Below are positions 50,789 through 59,448 of a stretch of DNA of 64,000 bases, one piece after another. Below the pieces are notes generated by a model. That model had not been told where the DNA came from. It saw nothing but the letters and a program-made list of their open reading frames with translations, and did not search any database. The translations under genes were made by a program, and so were the position numbers. This DNA is from Terrimicrobium sacchariphilum (GTDB taxonomy: Bacteria; Verrucomicrobiota; Verrucomicrobiia; Chthoniobacterales; Terrimicrobiaceae), in NCBI RefSeq assembly GCF_001613545.1, contig NZ_BDCO01000003.1, positions 248,001 to 312,000 on the forward strand, in the 5' to 3' direction. Every line of letters begins with the position of its first letter. Position 1 is the first letter of the stretch.

Positions 50789-52696
50789 ATGCCAATGATC
50801 TCTCTCATCGGGCGTCGACAATGGAAGTCGCGCCTCCTCATCTGGTCCATCTACATCGTGCTGTCCGCGGGCGTAGTGACGATGGTTTACCCGTTCTTGC
50901 TGATGCTGGGCGGTAGCACCAAGACCTCGCTCGATGCCGCCGAGGTCACGGTGATGCCTCGGTATCTGGTCAATGAAACCGCCTTGTACCGGAAGTACCT
51001 GGAGGGTTTTTTCAATGAGCGGAGTGAGGCGATGCAAAACGCCTACGGGCTGTGGGATGCGACCTTCCTGAAGGTGAGTCTTCCGGGAGAATCCTCGCCT
51101 CTGATCGCGGACTGGCAGTCTTTTGTCGCGGACCGGGAGAAGAGCGAGAACGTGGCCTGGTTCGTCCTCGCCTATTTGCAGTGTCCGGTCAGCAAAAATG
51201 CGGTCCCCTTCAACCTCTCGAAACTGCGCACCGAGCTCCTGCGGGAAAACGGAAGCATCGAGGCTGTCAATCTCAAGTACCAGACTTCGTTTCCCAACGT
51301 ATCGGCGTTTTATGTCGTGCCGGCGAACTTTCTCAATCGGTTCGTCACCAGCGCGGCAACTCCGTTCGCCCAGCGGGTGGAGGAGTTTTCCCTGGCGCAG
51401 CCTGTCATGTGGAGGGCGTATGTTGATCTGTCGAATTTCTTTCGTAGCTATCTCCGAGGGGAGTACGGGGCGTCGATTGCCGCCCTAAATGGTGCTCTGG
51501 GGACATCCTTCGGATCCTGGAGCGATGTCCCGCTCGAGGCCACGCGAGCCGAGATGCCTCCTGCATTGCACAAAGACTACGAAGCCTTTGTACGAAACGT
51601 TCTGAACCCTGTGTTTTTGCAGGTCGATTCCGGCAGGGCTCTGGAATTCCGGTCGTACCTGAAGGCGAAGTATCGCGGCGATATAGCCGCTTTCAATGAA
51701 CGCCGGGGGACGGCGGTGACCAGTTTTGAGGAAGTGGTTTTTCCCACGACGAGGCCCAGGCAGAGCATTGAGAAGACGGACTGGGATGGGTTTCTCGAGG
51801 GCTGGACGGATGATGCTACCGGTTCTAGATATCAGCTCCCGATCGAAGGAATACGGCTTACCGGGCCGGATTTTGCCTTTCGGGAATATCTTGGCCAGCG
51901 ATATGGCAGCTTGGCCCGGATGAATGAAATGCTGGGCACCGCTCATTCCACCTGGGGCGTGGTAGCGATGCCGCAACAGGCGGCGCAGTTTGTCGATTTC
52001 CAGAAGATGCAGGGCTGGCTCAAATGGTATTTCACCACCCGCAACTACATCGATGTGTGGAACTACCTCGTTGTTAATGGGCGGGGATTCTTTAACACGC
52101 TGATCTTTTGCGCGCTCTCCATCCTGGCCGCGCTCACTGTAGACCCGATCGCTGCTTACGCGCTCAGCCGTTTCAAGCCTCGCTCCACCTACAAGGTGCT
52201 TCTCTTCCTCATGATGACGATGGCGTTTCCCGCCATGGTGACGCAGATCCCCATGTTCCTGCTCCTGCGGGAGCTAGGCATGCTCAATACCTTCTGGGCG
52301 CTGATCCTGCCGGGGCTGGCCAATGGTTATCACATCTTTCTTCTCAAGGGGTTTTTCGACTCCCTCCCGCGCGAGCTCTACGAAAGTGCCGCCATCGACG
52401 GGGCGAGCGAGCCGACGATCTTTTTCAACATCACGATGGCCTTGTCCAAGCCGATCCTGGCCGTGATCGCCCTGGGGGCCTTCACCCATGCCTATGCGGC
52501 GTTTATGTTTGCCCTCCTCATCTGTCAGGACCCGAAGATGTGGACGCTCATGGTGTGGCTCTTCCAGTTGCAACAGACGAGCGGCCAGGGCATCGTCTAC
52601 GCAGCCCTCATTGTCGCGGCTATTCCCACCCTGCTGGTGTTCGTCTTCTGTCAGAACATCATCATGCGGGGCATTGTCGTCCCAGTGGAAAAGTAG
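50789..52696 (+). CDS. MalG-type ABC permease with a large repeat-bearing periplasmic insertion
   Basis: 635 aa, more than twice the usual 280. Helix 1 is at about 17-38 (IVLSAGVVTMVYPFLLML). A soluble segment of about 390 residues (40-430) follows, then a normal MalG core (FFNTLIFCALSILAALTVDP, AYALSRFKPRS) with the coupling loop SLPRELYESAAIDGASEP (about 524-541). The insertion has four spaced repeats of a motif around YG-x-I-x-A-x-N-x3-GT-x-F-x-S: about 151-178 (GSIEAVNLKYQTSFPN), 221-250 (YGASIAALNGALGTSFGSW), 290-323 (YRGDIAAFNERRGTAVTSF) and 367-395 (YGSLARMNEMLGTAHSTW). Topology places it on the periplasmic side, facing the fused binding protein of its partner. Confidence 0.88.
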   Translation: MPMISLIGRRQWKSRLLIWSIYIVLSAGVVTMVYPFLLMLGGSTKTSLDAAEVTVMPRYLVNETALYRKYLEGFFNERSEAMQNAYGLWDATFLKVSLPGESSPLIADWQSFVADREKSENVAWFVLAYLQCPVSKNAVPFNLSKLRTELLRENGSIEAVNLKYQTSFPNVSAFYVVPANFLNRFVTSAATPFAQRVEEFSLAQPVMWRAYVDLSNFFRSYLRGEYGASIAALNGALGTSFGSWSDVPLEATRAEMPPALHKDYEAFVRNVLNPVFLQVDSGRALEFRSYLKAKYRGDIAAFNERRGTAVTSFEEVVFPTTRPRQSIEKTDWDGFLEGWTDDATGSRYQLPIEGIRLTGPDFAFREYLGQRYGSLARMNEMLGTAHSTWGVVAMPQQAAQFVDFQKMQGWLKWYFTTRNYIDVWNYLVVNGRGFFNTLIFCALSILAALTVDPIAAYALSRFKPRSTYKVLLFLMMTMAFPAMVTQIPMFLLLRELGMLNTFWALILPGLANGYHIFLLKGFFDSLPRELYESAAIDGASEPTIFFNITMALSKPILAVIALGAFTHAYAAFMFALLICQDPKMWTLMVWLFQLQQTSGQGIVYAALIVAAIPTLLVFVFCQNIIMRGIVVPVEK

Positions 52697-52786
52697 GTTC
52701 CCTTCTTTCCCAACTCTTCAAGTCAGGGGCGGCAAGTGGGCGTTTCATCGTTTTTCTGAAGGCGTTTCTCCGCCCTGTAACCGGTT

Positions 52787-52809
52787 GCTTGTTCGCAAAA
52801 CTGACAAGT
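52787..52809. promoter_or_regulatory. 23-bp palindromic operator, copy 6 (beta-strand-repeat protein)
   Basis: Left arm GCTTGTTCG, 5-bp spacer, right arm CTGACAAGT, ending 68 bp before the ATG at 52878. Arms match the consensus at every conserved position. Confidence 0.65.
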
Positions 52810-52877
52810 TCATGCCTCTGGCAACAGCGGAAAGCTACGCATAACAAGGCGGTGAACCGTAACCACTGATTCACATC

Positions 52878-55370
52878 ATGAAGAAATCCGCTCCACGTCA
52901 TTTGGTAGTCTGTTGTGCAGTTTCACTATTGTTAGGGAACATCTCCATCCAGGCGGCCAGCAGTACCTGGACCGGGGCAGTAAACGGAAACTGGACCGAC
53001 TCGGGAAACTGGTCAGGCGGCTCTGTCCCGGGAGCGGGCGACACGGCAACTTTCAGTGGTTCCTCGAATACCTCGGTGACGGTGGATTCCAGCAGGAGCA
53101 TTCAGAATATTTCCTTCCTTGGATCGGATGCCGGAGCGTTTTCGCTGCAGTCGGGTTCCTTTGTGCTGGGATCGGGTGGTTCGATCCTGCTCGGTGCCAA
53201 TGTGGCAAACTCCCAGACGATTGGTTCGGCGCTGGCTTTGGATACTGCTGCGACATTTTCCAACGAAAGCTTGCGTGGTGGATCGGTTCTCTCCCTGGGG
53301 GCGGTGAGTGGAACTTCTGCGGTTTCGCTTGGCGGCGTGGGTAATGGAGAAATCAACGGAGCGATTGCGGGGACGGTCACCGGGATCACCAAGAGTGGCA
53401 GCGGCACATGGACGTTGCGCGGTGGAGGTTCATCTGCCGGGCAGGTCACCGTTGCCAATGGCAACCTTGTGGTGGATTATTCGAATGCCGCAAGCGGCGT
53501 GAATACGAACTACGCCTTTGCCAGCACCGCCTCGCTCATGGGCTCTGGCGGGACCATGCAGTTTGTCGCAAAGACGGGCGCGGGCAATGAGACGGTGCAG
53601 ACGTTTGCTTCGGCGGGAGCCACCGCCAACACGGGGTTGAGTACATGGAAATCCCAGCTGAACGGCGCGACTGACTTGCGTGTAACTGTAGGCGCCTTCT
53701 CGCGTGGTGCGGGAACCGCCGTCCTTTTTGATTCCTCGAGCGGCGGCAAGTTCTACACCACTACGGCGAACCAGACGGCGGGCTACCTGAACACTGCGAC
53801 TTTTTTCAAATCCGCCTCCGGGGTGGACTTTGCCAAGGCCGGGTCGGGTACGTTAAAAGAGATCTCGGCCCTGGGAGCCACGACGGAGCTGACTAACGGA
53901 GCTTCCAGTGGAAACTTTGTCGTTACTGCAGACAGCTCCATTACGACCACCACCCGTGTGAATAGCCTGCGTGTTGCGGGTGACGTCACCATTACGCTGA
54001 CCAACACTCGCATCCAGTCGACGGCGGGATTCCTCTTTGATAGCGGAACCCAGCTGGTTACGGGATCGGGAACTGCTGCTTACCTGGCAGATGCCAATCC
54101 TTCGAATGCGATCATCGCAAAGTTTGGCACGGGTGCATTGACGATCGACTCCGCTGTGAAGGTGGGAACGGGCGCTGGAAACGTGAGCTTTTTTGGAGAT
54201 GGATTGATCGATGTGAAAAGCGCCTCGAACGTTACGGGGACGAATCAATATTTCGGGACGGTCCGGCTTTCCAATACGGGAGCCATCAACTTTTCCAACG
54301 CTACGGGAACGGGCAATGGAAAGGGAGCCGTCTATCTGGGAAGCGGTGGTATCCTGGAAATCGGCGCTGCCACCAGCCTGACCCGCGATGTGAGCTCGGC
54401 CGGTACGCTTGGCACGATCCAGTGGACGGGCGACGGCGGATTTAGTGCTTTTGGAGGTGATCGCACGGTCAATCTCTCCAGCGGCTCCTCTCTGGGCTGG
54501 GGCAGCACGGCGGGGTTTGTGGGAAATGGAAGCGCGCTGATCCTGGGTTCCAACTTCTCCGATTCCAAGCTGACCTTCCAGAATGCCATCGATCTTGGTT
54601 CCGGAAATCGTGAGGTCAGGGTTCATAATGGAGTGTCGTCGACGAATGTGGATGGCGAACTTTCCGGTGTACTCAGCGGCTCAGGGGGAAGCCTGACGAA
54701 AACCGGCCTGGGAGCTCTTTCGGTAACCGGGGCGAATATCTACTCGGGCGGCACCTACGTCAGCGTCGGTTCCTTGCTGGTCAATAATACCACCGGCTCG
54801 GGAACGGGAACGGGTGCGGTCTACGTCCAGTCCGGGGCCAGGCTGGGTGGTGGCGGAACGATGAGTGGAGCGGTGGTGGTTCAGGGTACGCTCGCTCCCG
54901 GCAACAGCATCGGCACCATCTCGACAGGCAGCCTGACCATCGCGAGCACAGGCGCCCTGAGCGTCGAGCTCGGTCGCAATGCCGGCACGCCGGTGGCGGA
55001 TCGCGTGGCGGTCACCGGGGCTGTGACGCTGGATACCGGCTCAAACTTGCAGCTGACAATCTACGCCGGGCTGACCAATCCACAGGTCGGAGATATCTTC
55101 TTCCTCGTGGACAATGATGGGGCGGATGCGGTTGTTGGGGTGTTTTCCAAGTTGAATGGAGTGACAACGCTCCTGAACGAAGGCAGCCAGTTCTTTTGGA
55201 ATTCGCAAGCTTGGGAGATCACCTACAAGGCAGACTTCAGTGGCGGCACCTTCACGGGTGGAAACGACGTCGCCTTGCTGGCGGTGGTCCCGGAGCCTGA
55301 GACGTGGCTGCTCGTCACGGTGGCCGGTCTCCTGATGCTCGTCAATGGCCGACGCCGCAGAGCTCCCTGA
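52878..55370 (+). CDS. Autotransporter-associated beta-strand repeat protein with PEP-CTERM
   Basis: 830 aa, secreted. After a signal peptide (VVCCAVSLLLGNISIQA) the sequence is a long low-complexity beta-solenoid of G, S, T, N and A: openings such as STWTGAVNGNWTDSGNWSGG, TKSGSGTWTLRGG, then LTKTGLGALSVTGANIYSGG and LVNNTTGSGTGTGAVYV, the typical autotransporter-associated beta-strand repeat. There is no translocator barrel. The last 27 residues are a PEP-CTERM signal (VPEPETW, hydrophobic helix, RRRRAP). Verrucomicrobia have many such proteins, presumed to be surface adhesins or matrix components. It is a single gene with its own operator and a strong terminator. Confidence 0.88.
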   Translation: MKKSAPRHLVVCCAVSLLLGNISIQAASSTWTGAVNGNWTDSGNWSGGSVPGAGDTATFSGSSNTSVTVDSSRSIQNISFLGSDAGAFSLQSGSFVLGSGGSILLGANVANSQTIGSALALDTAATFSNESLRGGSVLSLGAVSGTSAVSLGGVGNGEINGAIAGTVTGITKSGSGTWTLRGGGSSAGQVTVANGNLVVDYSNAASGVNTNYAFASTASLMGSGGTMQFVAKTGAGNETVQTFASAGATANTGLSTWKSQLNGATDLRVTVGAFSRGAGTAVLFDSSSGGKFYTTTANQTAGYLNTATFFKSASGVDFAKAGSGTLKEISALGATTELTNGASSGNFVVTADSSITTTTRVNSLRVAGDVTITLTNTRIQSTAGFLFDSGTQLVTGSGTAAYLADANPSNAIIAKFGTGALTIDSAVKVGTGAGNVSFFGDGLIDVKSASNVTGTNQYFGTVRLSNTGAINFSNATGTGNGKGAVYLGSGGILEIGAATSLTRDVSSAGTLGTIQWTGDGGFSAFGGDRTVNLSSGSSLGWGSTAGFVGNGSALILGSNFSDSKLTFQNAIDLGSGNREVRVHNGVSSTNVDGELSGVLSGSGGSLTKTGLGALSVTGANIYSGGTYVSVGSLLVNNTTGSGTGTGAVYVQSGARLGGGGTMSGAVVVQGTLAPGNSIGTISTGSLTIASTGALSVELGRNAGTPVADRVAVTGAVTLDTGSNLQLTIYAGLTNPQVGDIFFLVDNDGADAVVGVFSKLNGVTTLLNEGSQFFWNSQAWEITYKADFSGGTFTGGNDVALLAVVPEPETWLLVTVAGLLMLVNGRRRRAP

Positions 55371-55422
55371 TCGGGGGCTGATTTTCGGCAGCTCCCTTCC
55401 GGGTGATCTGCTGCGCGTCCTT

Positions 55423-55472
55423 GAGGCGGCTCCGTTTTCTTGGGGATAACGGATGCCGCCTCTTTCTTTTTT
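55423..55472 (+). terminator. Strong rho-independent terminator
   Basis: Two stacked helices, GAGGCGGC (55423-55430) with GCCGCCTC (55455-55462) and TCCGTT (55431-55436) with AACGGA (55448-55453), form a 14-bp stem with one bulged base, followed by TTTCTTTTTT. It ends the beta-strand-repeat gene. Confidence 0.85.
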
Positions 55473-55511
55473 ATGAAAGTGCCCCTCCGGGCGAGGCGTG
55501 GGAGCAAATCG

Positions 55512-55534
55512 GCTTGTTTGCTTGGTTGACAAGC
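55512..55534. promoter_or_regulatory. 23-bp palindromic operator, copy 7 (PcRGLX-like copy 2)
   Basis: Left arm GCTTGTTTG, 5-bp spacer, right arm TTGACAAGC, 121 bp before the ATG at 55656. A right half-site TTGACAGGC follows at 55547-55555. Copy 4 and this copy share the bases TTGG inside the spacer. Confidence 0.65.
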
Positions 55535-55655
55535 AGTTGCTGCTGGTTGACAGGCCGGGATTAGCATCGAATGAAATACGTGCAGGCACTGTGTTGTCGA
55601 ATCTCTCGGGGTGTAATTCGCGCTTTGGGTGGGCCGCGTGTCCTGCGCGACTGAT

Positions 55656-58600
55656 ATGGCCAGACACTCTTCTCCTCAGCCTGTGGACTCCGGTTATATC
55701 CGGACGGTATTGTTGTTCATCCTTTTCGGCATCGCCGCGGCTGTCGTGGCCTGGCGGCTTGGCTATCTGCCCTCTGGAGACGGCGGGAAAAAAACAGAGA
55801 GTCGCGGAGAGGTGGCGGCTTCTTCAAGACCAACTGCATCTGCAACACCGGCCGCGAGGGCGGTCATGCCTGGGACGCCGCTCGAAACCCTGCGTCGGAT
55901 AGACAGTCCGCTCGCCACCCTGCCCGCCAAGGTGGCTGCCAACGCCGTGTGGTGCGATCGGGTGGTCTATGCGCCGAATGACCCCGCTGGTCAGCTCCTG
56001 GTAGTTTCCACGGTCTTGAGCAAGGCTTCTGCGGGCACGCGGCTGGAGGTGAGCCTGCTTGACGGAAAGGGGCAGGCTCTGGCCACGGAGTCCTATCTGA
56101 CCGAGGAGGGAAAACCCGCCTATCTGGTCGCAGGCAAGCTGAACGCGGGCGCTTTGCCGGAGGGAAGCTACACCCTCGCCGCGCGTATCGTCCTCTCCTC
56201 GGGCGGCGGTGAGACTGCGCTGGTCTCGGGGACATTTTCCGTGGGTAAGGCGCTGCGGCCCGAGGCGGGTTTTCCTGCCGCCGGGGTCCCCTTGATGGTG
56301 CCTCCGATCGAGGCGACGGGCGAGACGATCGCGCCGATCTCCTTCGGCGTGCCGCTGCCGTTTGGCGCTCTCTCTCCGGGAGAAAAGCTGGAGGTCTGGG
56401 AGGGCGATCAGCCGATCCTGACCCAGTCTCAGCCGATGGCATACTGGGGGCCGGGGCCGGATGACTCCGTGCGCTGGATGGGAATTTCCTTCGTTGCCAG
56501 ATACCGCGATGGCAAGGCCCAGAAGTACGTGCTGAAAAAGGCGGCGGCGGAAGTTGCCTCCCCGCTGAAGGTGGCGGAGTCCGCAGAGAGCGTGGTTATC
56601 GAAACAGGCGCGGTCCGGTTTCAGATTTCCAAGCGGGCCTTCCGGGGGCCGGAACAGATTGAAGTAAAGCAAGGTGAAACGTGGGCAAGGTTGTCCACGA
56701 CAGTGAATTCCGCGGGCGCCTATCTCGTTGACGAAAAGGGAACGCGTTATGAGGCGTCCGCGGATCTCGCTCCCGAAGTGCGGATCGATGAAAACGGCCC
56801 GGTGCGCGCGGCAGTATCGATCCGCGGATGGTATGTCAACCCGGCCAACCCACAGGACAGGCTCTGCCAGTTTCAGGTGCGACTTTATGCCTATGCGGGG
56901 CTGTCGCGGATCGATGGATTTCAGCGCACCATCATCACCTATGACACGCATGCGAGGAAGCTCGCTGATGTGGGCTTCTCGGTGCCGGTCGCAGCTGCCG
57001 GGCAGAATGCGGTTCAGTGGTACACCGGCATCGATGGCCAGATCCAGTCGGGTTCAGTGGCATCGACTGGCTCGGTGTTCTTTGCCCAGGCTGCGCCGGA
57101 TGCGGTGTGGCTGAATCACATCGATGGAGACCCTGCGGGGAAGCGCTCCGACGGCTGGCTGGCGGTGCGCGACAGCACAGTGACAGCGGCGGGTTTTCTG
57201 CGCGATGTGTGGGAGAAGTTTCCCAAGGAGATTTCCTATTCCTCGGGGGAGATGACCTTTCATTCCTGGCCGAAACACGGGCGGCGCATCGTGGCGCCGG
57301 AGGAGGAGATCAAGCGGGAGAACATCCACCGCAATCTCTTCGCACACCAGGGGCCGCTGCTCGATCTGCAACTGCCCGAGGTCTACTTCAACCAGCTGCG
57401 GACGTGGCATGATGCGCTGCGGTGGGATCGCGAGAATACCTCATTTATCGGCTATCGCAGCGATGGCAGCGGGGTAAGCATGAGCATCCGCTTCGGCGTG
57501 GAGTATTTCCCGGGCAAGACGCCGGATGCCGCCGTTGCCTCGCAGTCGATGGTCAACCAGACGGCGCCATCGGCGATCACTGATCCTGCGTGGAATGTAG
57601 GGAGCGGCGTGATTCCTTTCCTGACGGCGGCTGGCGATCCGCGCTGGGAAAGATCCGACGCATTACTTGAGGCCTATGCCACCGGCATGAGCAACCTGGC
57701 TGCGGTCGGGCGGATCTATGGCATGTGGATTTACGGGAATACGAACAACAACTGGGATACCGGGCTGAAGGCACCGTGGCTCCATCGTATCTGGCAAAAC
57801 TCGCATTACGGGCACGCCAGCTTCCCGTGGAAGTTCTATTTCCGCAGTGGAGACCCGCGATTTCTCAAGATGGCCCGGGCGCAAACCGGCAACCTCATGG
57901 ATGTCGGCATCGTCCACTATGTCCCTCCGGAAGAGGCTGGCACCTATGCGGGGAAGACCCCCGGAGGGCTCTATCACGCCAAGGGCTGGCTGCCTTGGGG
58001 AGTGCGGCTGCGCGGCGAATTTCCCACGGATTCGGATGTCGGCATCCTCCAGCACTGGACCAACCCGAAGGTTTTCCTCGAGCGTTACCTGACCGAGGTG
58101 GACCTCGAGGCCCGGGATGTTTTTGACCTCTGGTACAACCGGCTGGTCAGCCAATACCAATATCGCTCCCATTATGGAGTAGGCCGGGAACTGACTCAGT
58201 CCATCAGCGAACTCGTGGATATCTATCAAACCATCTGGGACCCGCGCCTGGTGGGGTATCTTCGGCCGATGGGGGATTCCGCGCTCGGCACGCCGTTTTG
58301 GAATTATCCTTCCCAACTGGGATTCGCCTTCTTCAATCGCACATGGCCGATCCGCTATTTTGTCTTTGCGCGTGATCCGAAGGTGATCGAAAGACTGGAG
58401 GAGGCGCTGCCCACGGAAAACTACGGCCCTTATGGCATGGCATCGGCAGCGTTGCTGCTCAGTCAGAAAAAGGAGATGGAACGCGCGCCGCGACTGCTGA
58501 GTGTGCTGGAGAACGCCGATCAAAAAGTCTTCCGCAGTCCTGGTGATCCGCTGGATGGTTATGGCGCCTACTCCAGCGCGGTGGATTCGCGAATGCTCGA

Positions 58601-59441
58601 TGAGATTCCGGGAGTGCAGGCGGCCTTGGCGGAACTGAGTCCGGCGGAGTTGAACAAGGCGCGGGCGCAGGGAGTGAATCTGGACCCGGTCTTTCCGGCG
58701 CGGTCGGGAAAGAACCAGGTGCGGGACGGATCAGAGTCTGCCCTGATCCTAGCGCTGAATCCGGACGGCCGTCCGTTCAAACTTCGCTTCGAGAGCCGGA
58801 TGGGCGTCGACATGCTCCCGTCTATCGCCCGGATCGTCGATCCGGCGGGCAAGGAGGTACGGCAAATCCCGCTCCATGATCGCAACGCAGACGGCAGCCC
58901 TCGGCAACTGCGTTACCTGAGCAATGAGGCTCCCGTGTTCGAGATTCCGGGCGGACTGCCCGGCGTGTATCGCATCGAGTTCTACGGGTATTATCCGATC
59001 TATCGGGCGCCGCTGACGGATCTGCCCAATGAGGTGGCGGTACTCGGGCAGGGTTCGCAGGCAGTGAACGGCTTCCTCTTCGCGCCAAAAGCCGGGCAGC
59101 TTACGCTGAACTTTGCCGCTGGCAAACCGCAGGGTGCGTCGCGACCGCTGAGTTTCGCGGTGCAGAATCTCGACGATGGCAAGACCTTCGAGACGATCCT
59201 GCTGTTCGGCTCATCGCGTACTTCGGATTCCGTCACACTCCAGGGTGGCTTGCAAGGTGTGCGCGCAGAAGTTTCCGCGCCCGGGCTGAGTTGGCTTCCC
59301 GCAGACCAGACCGTGTTTTTTGCTCATCGCTGGGATGACTTTGCGCCCGTACTGGGGCGGATCGGCGAGCAATCAACGAAACTCGATAATACATCACTTC
59401 CGGCTGCTCCTGGAGGGGAATCCGCCGGGGCGGAAGAATAA
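55656..59441 (+). CDS. PcRGLX/YetA-like protein (PL26-like), copy 2, membrane-anchored
   Basis: 1261 aa from the ATG at 55656. An N-terminal uncleaved-looking helix (TVLLFILFGIAAAVVAW) suggests a membrane anchor, followed by an S/T/A-rich linker to about 75. The rest aligns by eye with copy 1: VWCDRVVYAPNDPAGQLLVV, PMAYWGPGPDDSVRWMGISF, GMWIYGNTNNNWDTGLKAPW, LHRIWQNSHYGHASFPWKFY, FRSGDPRFLKMARAQTGNL and MDVGIVHY. The extra C-terminal 150 residues form beta modules. The probable role is depolymerising an acidic glycan at the cell envelope. It is followed 7 bp later by the sialidase-like gene. Confidence 0.75.
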   Translation: MARHSSPQPVDSGYIRTVLLFILFGIAAAVVAWRLGYLPSGDGGKKTESRGEVAASSRPTASATPAARAVMPGTPLETLRRIDSPLATLPAKVAANAVWCDRVVYAPNDPAGQLLVVSTVLSKASAGTRLEVSLLDGKGQALATESYLTEEGKPAYLVAGKLNAGALPEGSYTLAARIVLSSGGGETALVSGTFSVGKALRPEAGFPAAGVPLMVPPIEATGETIAPISFGVPLPFGALSPGEKLEVWEGDQPILTQSQPMAYWGPGPDDSVRWMGISFVARYRDGKAQKYVLKKAAAEVASPLKVAESAESVVIETGAVRFQISKRAFRGPEQIEVKQGETWARLSTTVNSAGAYLVDEKGTRYEASADLAPEVRIDENGPVRAAVSIRGWYVNPANPQDRLCQFQVRLYAYAGLSRIDGFQRTIITYDTHARKLADVGFSVPVAAAGQNAVQWYTGIDGQIQSGSVASTGSVFFAQAAPDAVWLNHIDGDPAGKRSDGWLAVRDSTVTAAGFLRDVWEKFPKEISYSSGEMTFHSWPKHGRRIVAPEEEIKRENIHRNLFAHQGPLLDLQLPEVYFNQLRTWHDALRWDRENTSFIGYRSDGSGVSMSIRFGVEYFPGKTPDAAVASQSMVNQTAPSAITDPAWNVGSGVIPFLTAAGDPRWERSDALLEAYATGMSNLAAVGRIYGMWIYGNTNNNWDTGLKAPWLHRIWQNSHYGHASFPWKFYFRSGDPRFLKMARAQTGNLMDVGIVHYVPPEEAGTYAGKTPGGLYHAKGWLPWGVRLRGEFPTDSDVGILQHWTNPKVFLERYLTEVDLEARDVFDLWYNRLVSQYQYRSHYGVGRELTQSISELVDIYQTIWDPRLVGYLRPMGDSALGTPFWNYPSQLGFAFFNRTWPIRYFVFARDPKVIERLEEALPTENYGPYGMASAALLLSQKKEMERAPRLLSVLENADQKVFRSPGDPLDGYGAYSSAVDSRMLDEIPGVQAALAELSPAELNKARAQGVNLDPVFPARSGKNQVRDGSESALILALNPDGRPFKLRFESRMGVDMLPSIARIVDPAGKEVRQIPLHDRNADGSPRQLRYLSNEAPVFEIPGGLPGVYRIEFYGYYPIYRAPLTDLPNEVAVLGQGSQAVNGFLFAPKAGQLTLNFAAGKPQGASRPLSFAVQNLDDGKTFETILLFGSSRTSDSVTLQGGLQGVRAEVSAPGLSWLPADQTVFFAHRWDDFAPVLGRIGEQSTKLDNTSLPAAPGGESAGAEE

Positions 59442-59448
59442 AAATCAA

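Noticed and set aside
52878-55370. Complete autotransporter
   Set aside because: The beta-strand repeats are present, but there is no C-terminal membrane barrel; the end is a PEP-CTERM signal.
57663-58523. Minus-strand frame of 286 codons inside the PcRGLX-like copy 2
   Set aside because: It is antisense to the conserved FRSGD-containing region and has no domain.
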